From Cercophora sp. LCS_1 (lineage: Eukaryota; Ascomycota; Sordariomycetes; Sordariales; Lasiosphaeriaceae): a DNA stretch of 64,000 bases. Of this stretch, positions 1-12,500 are shown piece after piece. Position 1 is the stretch's first letter, and each line of letters starts with the position of its first letter. Both the position numbers and the translations under genes were made by a program. The stretch spans positions 620,001-684,000 of the forward strand of contig JAPZLL010000005.1 in the NCBI GenBank assembly GCA_036250225.1, read 5' to 3'. The notes beneath the pieces are model-generated. The model had not been told where the DNA came from, did no database searches, and saw only the letters and a program-made list of their open reading frames with translations.

Positions 1-2266
1 ACTGTCTCATCCTCGTCGCTACTTATCTCCCATTTACCTGAGCTAGTTTCCACGACGCAAGAGTCCTTCGGGAAATGATACTCGGGGAGAAACACCACTG
101 TTGGATTCTCCACATCTGGCGCACTGGGGGCTTGGATTATCATACTAAACTGATACCTCCTCAGATCGAATGTGTAGTTCGTGATTGTCCCGGCGGTAGT
201 GATCGGCGCGGGTCGAATGTAGGCTTCGGCAGCTCGATATCCGGGGTTAGCCGTCAGCTCAGGCTCACGGGAGGCCCTTTCAGATGAGATTGACGGAGTC
301 GTGAGAGTGCGCTTTAGATTGGCCGGCGTCACGCTGCTGTCATCGTCAAGCTCCTTCTTTGGTTGCATACCTGATGCGGTGGTAGCAGTTTTGAGGAGAG
401 AGGGCGTCGACTGATTGAGGTCCGGCGTTCGGGGTATCGGAGAGAGAGGAAGCAGTTTGTCGTCGACGGAAAAGATGGAGAGATCTTCGCCATTCCATTG
501 GTCACCTCTTTCATGGTTGTTCTACGAGGTTGTTAGTCACACCATTCTTGTCGACCTGTTCGCCCGCACACATACCCCCGTCATGTATAACCACAAGGTA
601 TAGCCCTCCAAACCAGCGTTTTCCACACCGTAATGATTGGCGTCCATAGCCGCTGATTGGCTGGCATAGTCACCCGTTTTATACGCATACTTGTCGTCCA
701 TATCGTACGGGATCCCGAACTCCGTCATGATACAGGGGTGGTTGCCAATGAAGTCAAGCCCCTCTTGCCTCATGGCCGCGTGCTGATCCCGGAAGCAGTT
801 CCGGATTGCAGTCTCGCCAACTTTGATCGCAAAGCCTGGGTGCCAGTACCGCCCTCTGAGCACACCCAGAACATCGACATTCCATGTCCTGTTCCATTTC
901 TTTGTCATGAGCGTAATCCCATCGTACCAGTGCGGTGCGTAGACTATAAGTGGATCATCACCGTCCGGCGTTCCCTTGATTTTGGGCGGCAACTCCATGG
1001 TAGGTCCTTGAAGAAGTATAATGGCATTCTTATGGTGCTCACGAATCGAGTCGCGATATAACCTGAAGAAATCCATAAAGAAGTTGTCTGTGAAGTAGTT
1101 GTAGTCGATATGATCGCCGTTGGATGGTCGCTTCCCAAAATAGTCCTTTTTGAGCAGCGTGTCATTTGATGGGTCCCAAACCCCGTGTTGAGCCCAAATG
1201 CACTCCCCGAGCTTCCACCCAGGGTCCCGCTTCCAGCCATAGCGAGAATCGTCATACGCCTCCGGTAGCCACGCTATCTCGCCGTGCGGATCGATCAACG
1301 ACCGCCCAACCTTGTAGGGACCCATCCCACCCATATCCCACGTGTCAACCTCCACGGCGCGTCCTGACCCTGTGAGGATCGTCTGCCATATTGTAGGGCA
1401 AGTTCCCTTCTTCAACGCCTGCTCTTTCGGAATGACACTGATATCCTCGTACGCAGTCATGCCCTTGTTTGGTTCGTTCAAGCTCTCCCACCCAAAGACA
1501 ACGTCGTTCTCAATGTCACCGGCCTCGTGTATCCGTTTTGCCAAATGAGCACATGCCCCGATAAAGTGGCCTTGAAGGTAATCCTGTATGTTTATGCCGT
1601 TGATGATACATTTTGGCGCGAACTCCTTGCCAGCGAAAAATAACGTGAACATGGTGGCTGCCGCAAGGCGGTAGTAGTTGGTCGACCAGATCATCTTTGG
1701 AAAGTTTTCCACTTCGGGGTAGGTGTTGTGGACGATCGCGGCCTCTGTCGCGGCGAAACTCTGCGGGTTGAGACCCGCCGCGTAAAGCGTCCACATCGGA
1801 GCCCCTGAGCCGCCCGAGAATCGGGACCACTGCACATGGTCAAGTTAGCTGTGCCCATCTCGTGAGCAAGGATGCGGCCTACCACGTCCTGGTGGGGATC
1901 CATGAAGATGTAAAACCCATAATCTTTGGCCGCCCTCAAGATATCAATGGTGTGTTGAATCCATTCCTCGTCATAAATTCCAGGCCCCGCTGCCTCGATC
2001 GCTTCCCATGTAAAGACATAGCGGATGGTGTTGTACCCGCATCGTTTTAACCTCGAGAAGTGAAGATGGGCCTCCTCTTTGGGAAATGGCCGGCCGGTGA
2101 ATTTGACGTTGTCGCCATCGAAAAAATCGTCGACGATATGGGACGGTTGGTTGGGCTCGCTTGGAAACTTCGCATCGCCAGCAACATTGATGCCCCGGAG
2201 CGTCACCTGGCGACCGTGCGCATCACGGAACTTGCCATCTTCAATTGTGAGTCGAAACCCGGCCAT
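1..2266 (-). CDS. GH5 steryl-beta-glucosidase / EGCrP2-like glycosidase (3' end outside window)
   Basis: Probable hydrolase of ergosteryl-beta-glucoside or glucosylceramide, of the fungal EGCrP2/Egh1 branch of glycoside hydrolase family 5. Exons on the minus strand are 2266-1883, 1829-576 and 521 to beyond base 1, all joining in phase. Introns are 53 bp (1830-1882) and 54 bp (522-575). The first splice restores the conserved HQDVWSRFSGGSGAP stretch and the second gives LWLY..NNHERGDQWNGEDLS. The acid/base Glu lies in the NEP motif (about residue 247) and the nucleophile in TEFG (about 498). About 719 residues are visible and the frame is open at the window edge. I chose the ATG at 2266 (MAGFRL), which matches the family N-terminus, although the frame stays open to an upstream ATG at 2398. 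No signal peptide is seen, consistent with an intracellular enzyme. It is divergent from PRI1. Confidence 0.9.
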
Positions 2267-2731
2267 AACAGGACTCTTTCTTCCCAGCGACGTGAGCGCT
2301 TCGAGTACTTGAAGAGGAATGCTTCGGAGGTCGGGTCGAGGAGTTGTCTCGACGTAGGCTCGGCGAGTCGTCAAGAGATGCAGGATGACCTCGTCCACGA
2401 CCAGTTGACTGGGACCACAAGGTCCCTAATTATCCTGCAGGTCCGAAGGTCCCAATGACGTTAGCATTTGACAAGGGGTGGTCTTGGTTGGTGGACTGTA
2501 ATTCAAGGGTTAGGGTATCCTCAGGGATCCATCAATGTCTGTGCGCTTAGTGGCATTGCCCCCTTGTCACCAAATCCAGGTGCTTTACGCGTGAGCGCGT
2601 GTCGCGTCTCACAATCTGCTTGGACGCGACCAAGTTGTCTGCCCCTCCATCATTGCCCCCCGTGCCTGTCAACAGAACAACATCTTACCGACTGCTCCAC
2701 CCAACGCACTTGTTGCCCATCAAGGTCCAAT
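2267..2731. promoter_or_regulatory. Divergent promoter GH5 / PRI1 with MCB-like boxes
   Basis: 465 bp between divergent starts. It holds ACGCGT (2587-2592), GCGCGT (2595-2600), TCGCGT (2602-2607) and ACGCGA (2624-2629), clustered 103-145 bp upstream of the primase ATG. Such MluI cell-cycle boxes are bound by MBF at G1/S in other fungi; function here is inferred. Confidence 0.5.
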
Positions 2732-4466
2732 ATGCCGCACTCTATTTCGGAGGCGTCACCGCCCGCAGATGTCAAGATGGAAGAGCAGGAGATTGCGGAC
2801 CAGCTTGAGGACGTCGATATGGCTGATGCTGCCAGTCCAGCTGCTGAAGAGTCAGGGGGTCAAGGGAAAGAAGCAGAGGGAGTCAAAGGGGAGAATAAGG
2901 AAGAACAGCCGCAGAAGGAGTCCGTATCCACAAAACTTGAAGATCTGTTCGACGACATGGACTCAGACGATGACGAAGAGTTCCCGAGCTCTCGACCGGG
3001 CGCTGGGAAGCAACCATCCAGCTCCCCCGAAGCACTTCCGTATGCGCCCGTACAAGTTTCGTGCCGATCACCACTGATCTTTCTCCAGGGACATCGGCAC
3101 CTCCGGACCAGGCGCTTCAAACACAGAAGTCCTCCCGATCTTCTACCAGCGCCTCTTCCCTTGGCGATACTTCTTCCAGTGGCTCAACCACGGTCCACAA
3201 CCTACCACTGACTTTGAGCACCGCGAGTTTGTGTTCACTTTGCAGAACGATGCGTGGATGCGCTATAACTCATATCGTACTGCAGATCTGTAGGTTGCTT
3301 GTGCCGGGGTGCAGAGGGTGGTAGCTGACGGTGTTTAGTCTTCGCAAAGACGTGCTTCGGCTTAAGCCAACGAGGATAGATATTGGTCCCGTGTACTCTA
3401 CGAACCCCCGCGACCGTAAGCTACTGCACAACGTCGCCGGCTTCCGCCCCGTGTCCAAGGAACTCTGCTTCGATATCGATCTGACAGATTACGACGACAT
3501 CCGTACTTGCTGTGATAAGGCGAACATCTGCCACAAATGCTGGCGTTTCATGACCATGGCTATCAAAGTCATTACATCAGCACTCCGCGATGACTTTGGC
3601 TTCAAGCACATTATCTGGGTCTACTCTGGCCGAAGAGGTGTCCATTGTTGGGTGTCGGACAAGGAAGCGAGGAACATGGATGACAGCAAGAGACGAGTCA
3701 TCGCTGGCTATCTCGAAATCATCACTGGAGGCGCCCAAGGCGGCAAGAGGGTGAATCTGCGGCGACCTCTTCACCCCCACATCTCGTAAGTTCGAGCCAT
3801 GCTTTCGATCGCCGTGCCCAGGTTTTACTAACTATCCCTCCAAGACGCAGCCTGGACGTTCTCAGATCGCACTTTCAAGAAGACATTCTTGAAGGTCAAG
3901 ATCCCTGGCGTTCGCAAGAGCGCGCAGACAACCTTCTCCAGTTTCTCCCTGACAAGGACCTCCGCGAGGCCCTTCGGAGGAAGTGGGAATCTTCGCCTGG
4001 GCGGGCGTCGACCTTAAAGTGGGCTGACATTGACGCTGTCGCCAAAGCGAGCGCAAGCAAGAACTTTGATTCCAAAGCACTCCTGGACGCCAAACAAGAC
4101 ATTGTGCTCGAGTACACATATCCTCGGCTCGATATCAAAGTCACCAAGAGACTTGACCATTTGCTGAAAAGCCCGTTCGTCATTCACCCTGGCACCGGCA
4201 GAGTCTGTGTTCCCATCGATACAAGCTCAACCGAACTGATCGAGAGCTTTGACCCCCTCGAGGTTCCCACGGTCCAAAGCTTGATCCAGGAGATCGATGC
4301 TTGGGTAGAACCCGAGGTGAAGCCTGAAAAGCCAATTCACGACTGGGAGAAGACGAGCCTCAAACCTTATATTGAGTATTTCAGGGACCATGTAAATGCT
4401 GTGCTGAGGGATGAGAGGGACGGCAAAGTTAAGCGGGAAAGGGGCGATGATGACGAGGTGTGGTAG
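2732..4466 (+). CDS. PRI1: DNA primase small (catalytic) subunit
   Basis: Catalytic subunit of the polymerase alpha-primase complex, which synthesises RNA primers in the nucleus. Exons are 2732-3039, 3089-3289, 3339-3785 and 3845-4466 (introns 49, 49 and 59 bp), giving 525 residues. An acidic N-terminal extension of about 100 residues precedes the archaeo-eukaryotic primase core. Metal-binding Asps sit in CFDIDLTDYDD (about D215 and D217), followed at once by a Cys/His cluster CCDKANICHKC (227-237), the zinc motif of the family. The conserved YSGRRGVHCWV follows. At the last junction, acceptor AAG at 3844 gives the family sequence HPHISRSLDV; a CAG six bases downstream would delete two residues. 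The promoter carries MCB-like boxes. Confidence 0.96.
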
Positions 4467-4687
4467 TAAGACGTAGGCAATTTCGGATGGGCATGCACCG
4501 GTTACTTGATTGAATGATATCAAGGATTTGAAGGTGGGATTGCTATTCATCATGCTTGGAGCGGCTGTAGATTAGCATCAAGACGCATTACCCAGCAATA
4601 AATTGTCGTGGGAGCAATATCAGAGAGAAGCTCAGCTGCCCAATTTGTGATTGCAACCAACAGCTTTCAGAGTTTGTTTGATTGCTG

Positions 4688-6025
4688 CTACCCCGATGAG
4701 GTCTGAAGTTGCGGCTCTGCCGCATCCTCCATCATAGCATCACCCCGGGGTTGTTCTTCTTGTCCCTCTTCGGCATTCTCGTTCTCTTCGGTGCCGGCCC
4801 GCGAGGTTTCTGCTTTCAGCGTACCTCCCTTACGCTTTGGTATAACTGCCATGAAGGCCTCGCCCCAATCGCCGCACTCCATCCACTTCACCATGATCTC
4901 GACGACCTGGTTTGTCGTCAGAACATAGCGATCCTGCATCACCATGTACTCCCCGATAGGCAGCTTCGCCGTCCTAACTTTGTGCTTCTGGGCGCGCTTG
5001 TAACAAAGTCCTTTTTCCCGGTTCCTATCCACCAAGCCCCCAATCACATAGCTCGTATTCGGCTCGAGTCTGTCGAGGGTATACGGCGACTCTGAAGTCA
5101 AGTAAACCACCTCCTTGTTGATATCCTCGCCGTCCTCCCCCGGTCCACGCTCTTTTGCCATAACGTCGATTACCTCGCCACCGCTCGGGCCCTCCATAAC
5201 GGCCTTGGCCTCCCGCGCAGCATGGACAAAGTCCCCCTCCAGCAGCTTTACCCCCTTCCAGTTGAGGTGGGTGTTGCTCAGTACTGTCTCGTACCTCTGT
5301 CGCAGTTTCCCCTTCCACGAGCTTATGAACAGATGGGCTTGGTATTTCCCCTTGCGCGTCATAGCATAGGATCTGGTGACCTGGGATGAGAGCGACACTA
5401 TCTCGGGCTCGCGCATGTATGACTCAAAATCGCAGTCGATGATGAATGAGACAGCGACGGGGTGGGCTCGCCAGGGCTCAGCTTTTGGTATCAGAGAGGC
5501 AGGATTCACGCCCGCGGCGATGGCTTCTTCGCGCGCAGCTCGTTTGCGATCAGCTTTCGCATGGCGCTTCTCTTTACGCTTGACCTTTCGCTCCTCTTTA
5601 TATGCGGCATAGGCTTCCTGGCGGCGCAAGCGCTTTAACTGGTTTTTGGATAGTAGGTTACCACCTCCGGCCGGGCTGTTTCCTTGTGCCGGGGTGTCAT
5701 CCTTTGCCGAGGCATCCTCATTGAGGGTCTCGTCGTCCACAGACGGGCGGTTCGTTGGGGGCGCTTGTGGCTGGTGTTCAGATGATGCTTTGCGCTTGCG
5801 GGAATTGGTTGTCGAGCTGGGGGACGGGGGACAATCAAGAGGTTCCAAAGCTGGTGCAGAGACCTGCGCATCAGATTCTTGGGGTGTGATATCCGCCATA
5901 GCTGCAGAAGAATTGCCCTTCTCCATACTTGTCAACCGTGGTGGAATTTCGCGGCCAGACGAAGCTCGAATTTTTGGTGGGGCAGTGACACTGCGCTTGC
6001 TGACCTCTCGGCAGAATTTATGCAA
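4688..6025 (-). CDS. TRM10: tRNA (guanine(9)-N1)-methyltransferase
   Basis: Methylates N1 of purine 9 in tRNAs with S-adenosylmethionine. Single exon of 445 codons. A low-complexity acidic N-terminus is followed by a strongly basic segment (about 129-165, rich in KRKEKR runs) that fits tRNA binding, then a SPOUT-fold domain from about residue 191 (VSFIIDCDFESYM) with family motifs IGGLVDRNREKGLCY and RTAKLPIGEYM. The Asp in GGLVDRN is the conserved catalytic-region residue. Three starts are possible: 6025, 5926 (MEKGNSS) and 5899 (MADITPQ). The longest gives a basic N-terminus that could be a mitochondrial signal, but the shorter ones are equally plausible. It is divergent from MSH2 across less than 200 bp. 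Confidence 0.93.
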   Translation of the reverse strand: MHKFCREVSKRSVTAPPKIRASSGREIPPRLTSMEKGNSSAAMADITPQESDAQVSAPALEPLDCPPSPSSTTNSRKRKASSEHQPQAPPTNRPSVDDETLNEDASAKDDTPAQGNSPAGGGNLLSKNQLKRLRRQEAYAAYKEERKVKRKEKRHAKADRKRAAREEAIAAGVNPASLIPKAEPWRAHPVAVSFIIDCDFESYMREPEIVSLSSQVTRSYAMTRKGKYQAHLFISSWKGKLRQRYETVLSNTHLNWKGVKLLEGDFVHAAREAKAVMEGPSGGEVIDVMAKERGPGEDGEDINKEVVYLTSESPYTLDRLEPNTSYVIGGLVDRNREKGLCYKRAQKHKVRTAKLPIGEYMVMQDRYVLTTNQVVEIMVKWMECGDWGEAFMAVIPKRKGGTLKAETSRAGTEENENAEEGQEEQPRGDAMMEDAAEPQLQTSSG

Positions 6026-6221
6026 GCCTAAGGCGGTGAGAGCCCTTGCACGCGCTAAGACGCGTCGACCAGGGGGGTTTTAATGGAGGCGCGTCTCCCA
6101 GCAGCCAGGGCAATTGGCCAGCACCGACACCTTTTATCCCCTAGCCATCCGCACCGGGAAATGTGAACTGCGTTGCATTCTCAGCTGTTTCGCTCTTGGA
6201 CATTCCCACAGCACCGTCATA
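6026..6221. promoter_or_regulatory. Divergent promoter TRM10 / MSH2 with ACGCGT
   Basis: 196 bp shared upstream region. A perfect MCB box ACGCGT is at 6060-6065 (157 bp before the MSH2 ATG) and GCGCGT occurs near 6089. Both are candidates for G1/S control. Confidence 0.45.
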
Positions 6222-9055
6222 ATGTCTTCCAGGCCTGAATTAAAGGTTTCATATCCCCATTCCTTCTCCTGGTCAATGGGCTAACCGGGCAATCACAACC
6301 ACAGGTCGACGACGAACATGGATTCATCCGTTTCTTCAAATCTCTCCCAGATCTCGGCGAGGACACGATCCGTATATTCGACCGCGGTGACTGGTACACT
6401 GCCCACGGAGAAAATGCCAACTTCATTGCCAGGACTGTGTACAAAACCACCTCCGTGGTGCGGCAACTCGGCAAAAGCGATCACACTGGACTCGCATCCG
6501 TGACCATGACGATGACCGTCTTTCGACAGTTTCTACGAGAAGCACTTTTCAAATTGGGCAAACGAATCGAAATCTGGGCAAGTCCAAATGGCCGTATGAA
6601 CTGGAAGGTTGTCAAACAGGCATCGCCTGGCAACCTCCAGGACGTTGAGGACGACATTGGAGGCCAGTTTGATGGTGCTCCTGTCATCATGGCTGTCAAG
6701 ATATCGACCAAGGCGACGGAGGCGAGGACAGTGGGTGTTTGCTTTGCAGACGCCAGCGTTCGGGAGCTGGGCGTCAGCGAGTTCCTGGACAACGACCTCT
6801 ACTCCAACTTTGAGGCCCTCCTGATCCAGCTTGGCGTCAAGGAGTGTCTCGTTCAGTTAGAAAAGGGCGAGAAGGAAAAGGACCCAGAGCTCACCAAGCT
6901 CAAACAAATCATCGACAACTGCGGCGTCGCCATCACCGAGAGGGCGGGAGCTGATTTTGGCATTCGTGATATCGAACAAGACTTGGCAAGGCTTTTGAAG
7001 GACGAACGATCCACCACCATGCTTCCGCAGACAGAGTTGAAGCTCGCAATGGGCTCTGCATCCGCGCTGATCAAGTATATCGGTGTCCTCCATGATCCGT
7101 CCAACTTTGGCCAGTTTCAGTTGTACCAACATGATCTTGCCCAGTTCATGAAGCTCGATGCTGCCGCTCTTAAAGCCATCAACCTCATGCCGGGCGCCAG
7201 AGATGGCGCCAAGACCATGAGCCTGTACGGTCTGCTCAACCATTGCAAGACGCCTGTAGGAAGCAGGCTCCTTTCCCAATGGTTGAAGCAGCCGCTGATG
7301 GACAAGGTTGAGATCGAGAAGCGACAGCAACTCGTAGAAGCGTTTGCCAACGATACGGAGCTTCGACAGACGATGCAAGAGGAGCATTTGCGGTCGATTC
7401 CTGACTTGTATCGCTTGTCAAAGCGTTTCCAGCGCAACAAAGCAACGCTGGAGGACGTTGTCAGAGCTTACCAAGTGGTCATCCGCCTCCCGGGCTTCCT
7501 TGGAACCCTTGAAGGGGTCATGGACGAGGCGTACCGAGACCCCTTGGATGAAGCATATACCAATAAGCTCCGCGAGCTTTCCAACAGCTTGGTCAAGCTT
7601 TCCGAGATGGTGGAGACGACCATCGACCTCGACGCTCTCGACAACCACGAGTTCATCATCAAGCCCGAGTTCGATGAGAGCCTCCGCGTCATCCGCAAGA
7701 AGCTTGATAGACTTCGATCCGACATGGATCGGGAGTTTGCCAATGCGGCCGACGATCTCGGCCAAGAGCGCGACAAGAAGATATTCCTCGAGAACCACAA
7801 GGTCCATGGCTGGTGCATGCGCCTAACACGAACCGAGGCAGGTTGCATCCGCAATAAATCCAAGTACCAAGAATGTTCTACCCAAAAGAACGGCGTTTAC
7901 TTCACGACCAAAACCCTCCAGGGATTCCGTCGTGAGTTCGACCAGCTCTCCCAGAACTACAATCGCACCCAGTCCAGCCTCGCCAGCGAGGTCATCGGAG
8001 TCGCAGCCTCATACTGCCCAGTCCTTGAGCGGCTTGCCGGCGTACTCGCCCATCTCGACGTGATTGTCTCGTTTGCCCACTGCTCTGTCCACGCCCCTAC
8101 CGCATATGTGCGGCCCAAGATCCATCCCCGCGGGACGGGGAAAACGGTCCTGGTCGAGGCCCGTCACCCCTGCATGGAGATGCAAGACGACGTGCAGTTT
8201 ATCACCAACGACGTCACTCTGACCCGCGACACATCCTCTTTCCTCATCATCACGGGCCCCAACATGGGCGGCAAGTCGACCTATATCCGACAGATCGGCG
8301 TCATCGCGCTCATGGCCCAGGTCGGCTGCTTTGTGCCATGCTCGAGCGCCGAACTGACCATCTTCGATAGCATCCTCGCTCGCGTGGGCGCAAGCGACAG
8401 CCAACTCAAGGGCGTGTCGACGTTTATGGCCGAGATGCTGGAGACGGCAAACATCCTCAAGTCGGCGACCAAGGAGAGTCTGATCATTATCGATGAGCTC
8501 GGACGCGGCACGTCGACGTACGACGGATTCGGGCTGGCGTGGGCCATCTCGGAACACATTGTCAAGGAGATTGGCTGCTTCGCCCTGTTTGCGACGCATT
8601 TCCACGAGCTAACGGCCTTGGCAGAGCAGTACAAGCAGGTGCGCAATCTCCACGTCACGGCGCACATCAGCGGGACGGATAGCAACAAGGACGAAAAGCG
8701 CGAGGTGACGTTGCTGTACAAGGTGGAGGAAGGCATCTGCGATCAGAGTTTCGGCATCCACGTCGCGGAACTCGTAAGGTTCCCCGACAAGGTTGTGCGC
8801 ATGGCGAAGCGCAAGGCGGATGAGCTCGAGGACTTTACGAGCAAGCACGAAGAAGGCGGGCTAGGCGTCAAGTATGAAAAGAAGGATGTTGAGGAAGGGA
8901 GCGCTCTGCTGAAGGATGTACTGGTCAAATGGAAGGAGCAGGTTAAAGGCGGCGGAATGAGCAAGGAGGAGATGGTCAAGAAGTTAAAGGATCTTGTAGG
9001 GAAGGACGAGAAGCTTTTGGCGAATCCCTTTTTCCAGAGCGTCAAGGCGTTGTGA
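6222..9055 (+). CDS. MSH2: DNA mismatch repair ATPase MSH2
   Basis: MutS homologue that forms MutS-alpha and MutS-beta with MSH6 and MSH3 in nuclear mismatch repair. Exon 1 is only 24 nt (6222-6245, MSSRPELK). A 59-bp intron (6246-6304, donor GTTTCA) joins it in phase to a single large exon 6305-9055, giving 924 residues. Order of domains: mismatch-binding-like domain I (FDRGDWYTAHGENANFIA), connector, lever/clamp, then the ATPase with Walker A GPNMGGKSTYIRQIG (about 658), the DELGRGTSTYDG signature (Walker B) and ATHFHELT. The ending KDEKLLANPFFQSVKAL is a helix-turn-helix tail. Nothing is broken. The tiny first exon makes the start easy to miss; initiating inside exon 2 would lose part of domain I. 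Confidence 0.97.
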
Positions 9056-9576
9056 GAAATCTGCGGTTTTTGGAGTTCTTTTCGTGGTGTCTGTGGCGTC
9101 TGGCAGGGCTAGTATTGACGGCATCGGGGCACAAGAAGGACATAATGGCTTAGACAATAGCACCATGAAATTGAAACATGTAAGCATTGCAAGCACTAGG
9201 CCAAGTCGTTTCATTTCCAAGGACAGATTGCGTACAATAGGTATTGTACGTTGTGTTTGCGGTATATGTCCCTTGAGAATCAACCAACTGTGCATCATCC
9301 CCAATTGGCGACACCAAGGCTCGCAGTTGACTAAGATGCATGTTTCTGTTTCTCTCATTAGAGGTCTATGGTAAAAGCGTCGCTGACCGCTATCTTTCCC
9401 GGCATCTGTATAGAACGCCAAAGGTTCTAGAAGCACCGCCACTAGCATCCAATCAAGCACAAAGGCCGACCGCTCATGTTTGCCTCACTGGCTGCAACAA
9501 TCTGCATGAGGCCATTGCCCCTGTCGACCTATTCGGTGTCTTGGGCGTATGCTCTGCAGAGACGGAGGCTACCAGA
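9056..9576. other. Convergent 3' intergenic region MSH2 / UBP2-like
   Basis: About 520 bp between convergent stops. It should hold both 3' UTRs; no gene or repeat is evident. Confidence 0.6.
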
Positions 9577-12500
9577 TTAATTCTCTCCCATAGCCAGATC
9601 CAGTGGCGCCACCCCTTTTATCACCACGTCCTCTGCCCCAGACCCACCACCAACAGCCTGAACTTGAGTCCCTTGATCAGAGCCGGCACGAGGTGGCCTG
9701 CTGACCAATTCGCCGACCCTCTTCGCGTCAACATACGCAAGATAGTACGGCTGGCCGGTGGTCGATATATCCTTGAGGACGGAACTCTCAGAATGTACGG
9801 ACACTGTGTTGTCATTGTATTTATACCATTGCCCACTTTTAAAGTCACGAATGTAGACGAAGTAGTGGCCGTAATAAGTTCGTCCAACGTGACATATGAC
9901 GGCATGCAGGCGGTAAGGGTGGTCTCCGAATGGTTCGAACACGGTCGCCAGCTCGCCCTCGAGATTTGCGCGCTCTTTAGCCTCATCTCGCTCGAAAGTA
10001 TCCCAGAACTGCCCCACTTCTCCTGAGAGTTTCTCGTAGAGTGCGGCCGTGTCGGAAGGCGAGCCGCTACCATCTTCGGGGACTTGTGGATTGGCAATTC
10101 CCAAGTCGGCCTCAGAGCTGCCATCGCCGGGGGCTTGTGGATTGACAATTCCCAAGTCGGCCCTGGAGCTGCCATCCTCCCCAGGGCGCACTTCCGTATC
10201 CAGGAAGTCGTCGATTGCCTTTTCACGGCGTTCATTCTCCGGCTTGAAGCTCACCGAACCGAGCTCTTTAAGCCGATTCGTGATATCCCATGCTCTTCTT
10301 TTGGCTTGGGAAAGGGCGGAACTCTCATCCGCGGGCTGCATGAAACGGTCGAGGTAGAGCGTCTCGGGGATCGAGACCGGGGCGTTTATCCTGTCGCCAC
10401 CGGCGTTCCGAATTAAGCAAATGTGAAGGTGCGGTGCCGGTCGTTCAAGTGCGCCAAACTGCAGTTTGTCTGTCTGCTCCATCCTCTCCATGCCAAACCA
10501 GCCGCTGAGGGCGTTGTATAGATCTTGCTCAGCGCCGCCTTGTTCGACTACCGCAGTCATCCAGCGCTCTGTCCTAGGCGTTTTATTCCATCCGGTCTCA
10601 CCAAGAGCGCGGCGGTTGTCTGTCCAGGTTGAAAAAAAGGACTGTTGGATCGGATCTGGGGGGGGATTCGCCTTCCCGTGGTGGGCAATCTTGAACGCCG
10701 CCTGGAGATGGTCAAAGGCATTCCCCATGACCTCATCCACGTCCATCTGGCCGCTACCTTCAATATCAGTCTTGTTGATCTCGTCTGCAAGCTCTTTGAA
10801 ATTCCGGGTTGATCGTTTTGATTCCCCATCCCTCGGAGGGCCAGGAGCCGGTTCGACCGTGGCGGACAGGTCATCGTCGGGTTTGTCAACGAGCGTTTGG
10901 GAGCTAACGACGCTAGCGGTTTCCATCGCCTCGGGGACAATATCGGTGCTGACTTTGGGTCCACCGTTGGCGGGTGCGCGCGGAGGCAATGCGGGCGCGT
11001 CTCGATTCGCGGGGCCAATCACCGGAGCGGCGCTGTTCGTTTGGCCAGGAGCACTGTCGGCCCTCAAGAGGGTAACATTCGCGAGTCGTTGCCTTGGTCT
11101 GACGCTAACGCCCGTGGTTGTGTTCAGCTGCTCAAACAAACCGCGGAGCTCGCGGACGACTGTGCCAAAAATCAGCATGTACTGAGGGCAGATGGGAGTT
11201 TATGGAGACTGACATTCGCAACCCACATACGCCTTGCGCCTGTCCAGGCCGGGATCATCTCCGTCTTCAGCCTCGCCTGGGAGCCTGCCGGTTTCCGGGT
11301 CAATGCTGGGGAGTTCCAACCCGAGAACGAGCTCGCGAACTGCATCCACTGTATAGAAGTACTGCAAGATGCTGTTCAGATAGCAGGTGTTCGTGATGTT
11401 TTCAAGCCCCGCCGGGACACCTGGGTCGCCCATGGCTTGTTCGCCGTTCAGCGGGGTTTCGGCGATAAGGAATTGCCCGTTGAGTTCCGTGTTGAGTTTC
11501 GCGATGATGTTCTCCCACAGCAGGTTGTTGGTTTCATCGCGTGACCTGTCCTGAGAAATGACATTGAGTGCCGCGAGGATGAGCTCGTGAGGGTGCTCCG
11601 CCTGTCGGACGGAGCTGTCAGTAAACAGTTCCAGGATGGTCATGAAGAAGGCGCGGAGGGAGGGGATCAATGCAAGAACAACCGGATGAATGCTTGGAAT
11701 TGGATGACTTACACTTTCAACGATAAGGTCGGCCACGACTGCAATGGATTCCAAGGGCCAGGCCTTGTCGACCTTGAGGTAGTGACAGGCCTCATCCACA
11801 TCGGCGAACGTCATCGCCTCTTGGTGGATAAGCATTTTGTCTCGGTGAAGCCCGATTCGGTAGAGCTGGTCGCGATGGTCGGCTTTCTGGGCAGGTGACT
11901 GGGTGCAACGCGCCCTGTAGAGGTTGACAAAATACTCGGGCGGCTCTGTCCCCGCCATGTTGGTGTTGAAATGGGCGTAGGCCTTCTGCTCTGCGTTTAC
12001 AGCGTCCAGGCCGTCTCCCATGGTTTGCATTTCTTCGTCCGTGGGGAACTGGTGTTCGGAATCGTCTTGTTGAGCGAAACAGAATAGCTGGAGATCCATG
12101 TCTCGCCGGGCGGCCAATGTGGAGAGTGCCCCAAGATAGTCGTTCTTGTTGGATGGATCAACAGCAACCTGCCGCTGGTATGCCCACTTCAGAAGCTCGT
12201 CGTCTGCATCTGCTGTCGTACCCAGTTTATCGATGCTTTGTGCCTCATCCTCAGTGACAACTGTGGTGCTCGCTTGTGGACGAGCCGGGACAATGCGCAG
12301 AAGCTGTTCCAGCTGCACCCGTCCCTTGGGCAGAACCAGTTCAACAAGTGGCGGAAACCCATCTTGTACGTTCTGTTCGATGACGCTTTGTACCTCGCTC
12401 CTGACATCCTCCAGAAACGCCCTCATGGAACCCAGCTGTGTTTTGTCGCCATCCTTGCGTTTACCAAGGCACGGCGGGATCCAGCACGGCTCATGGCTCT

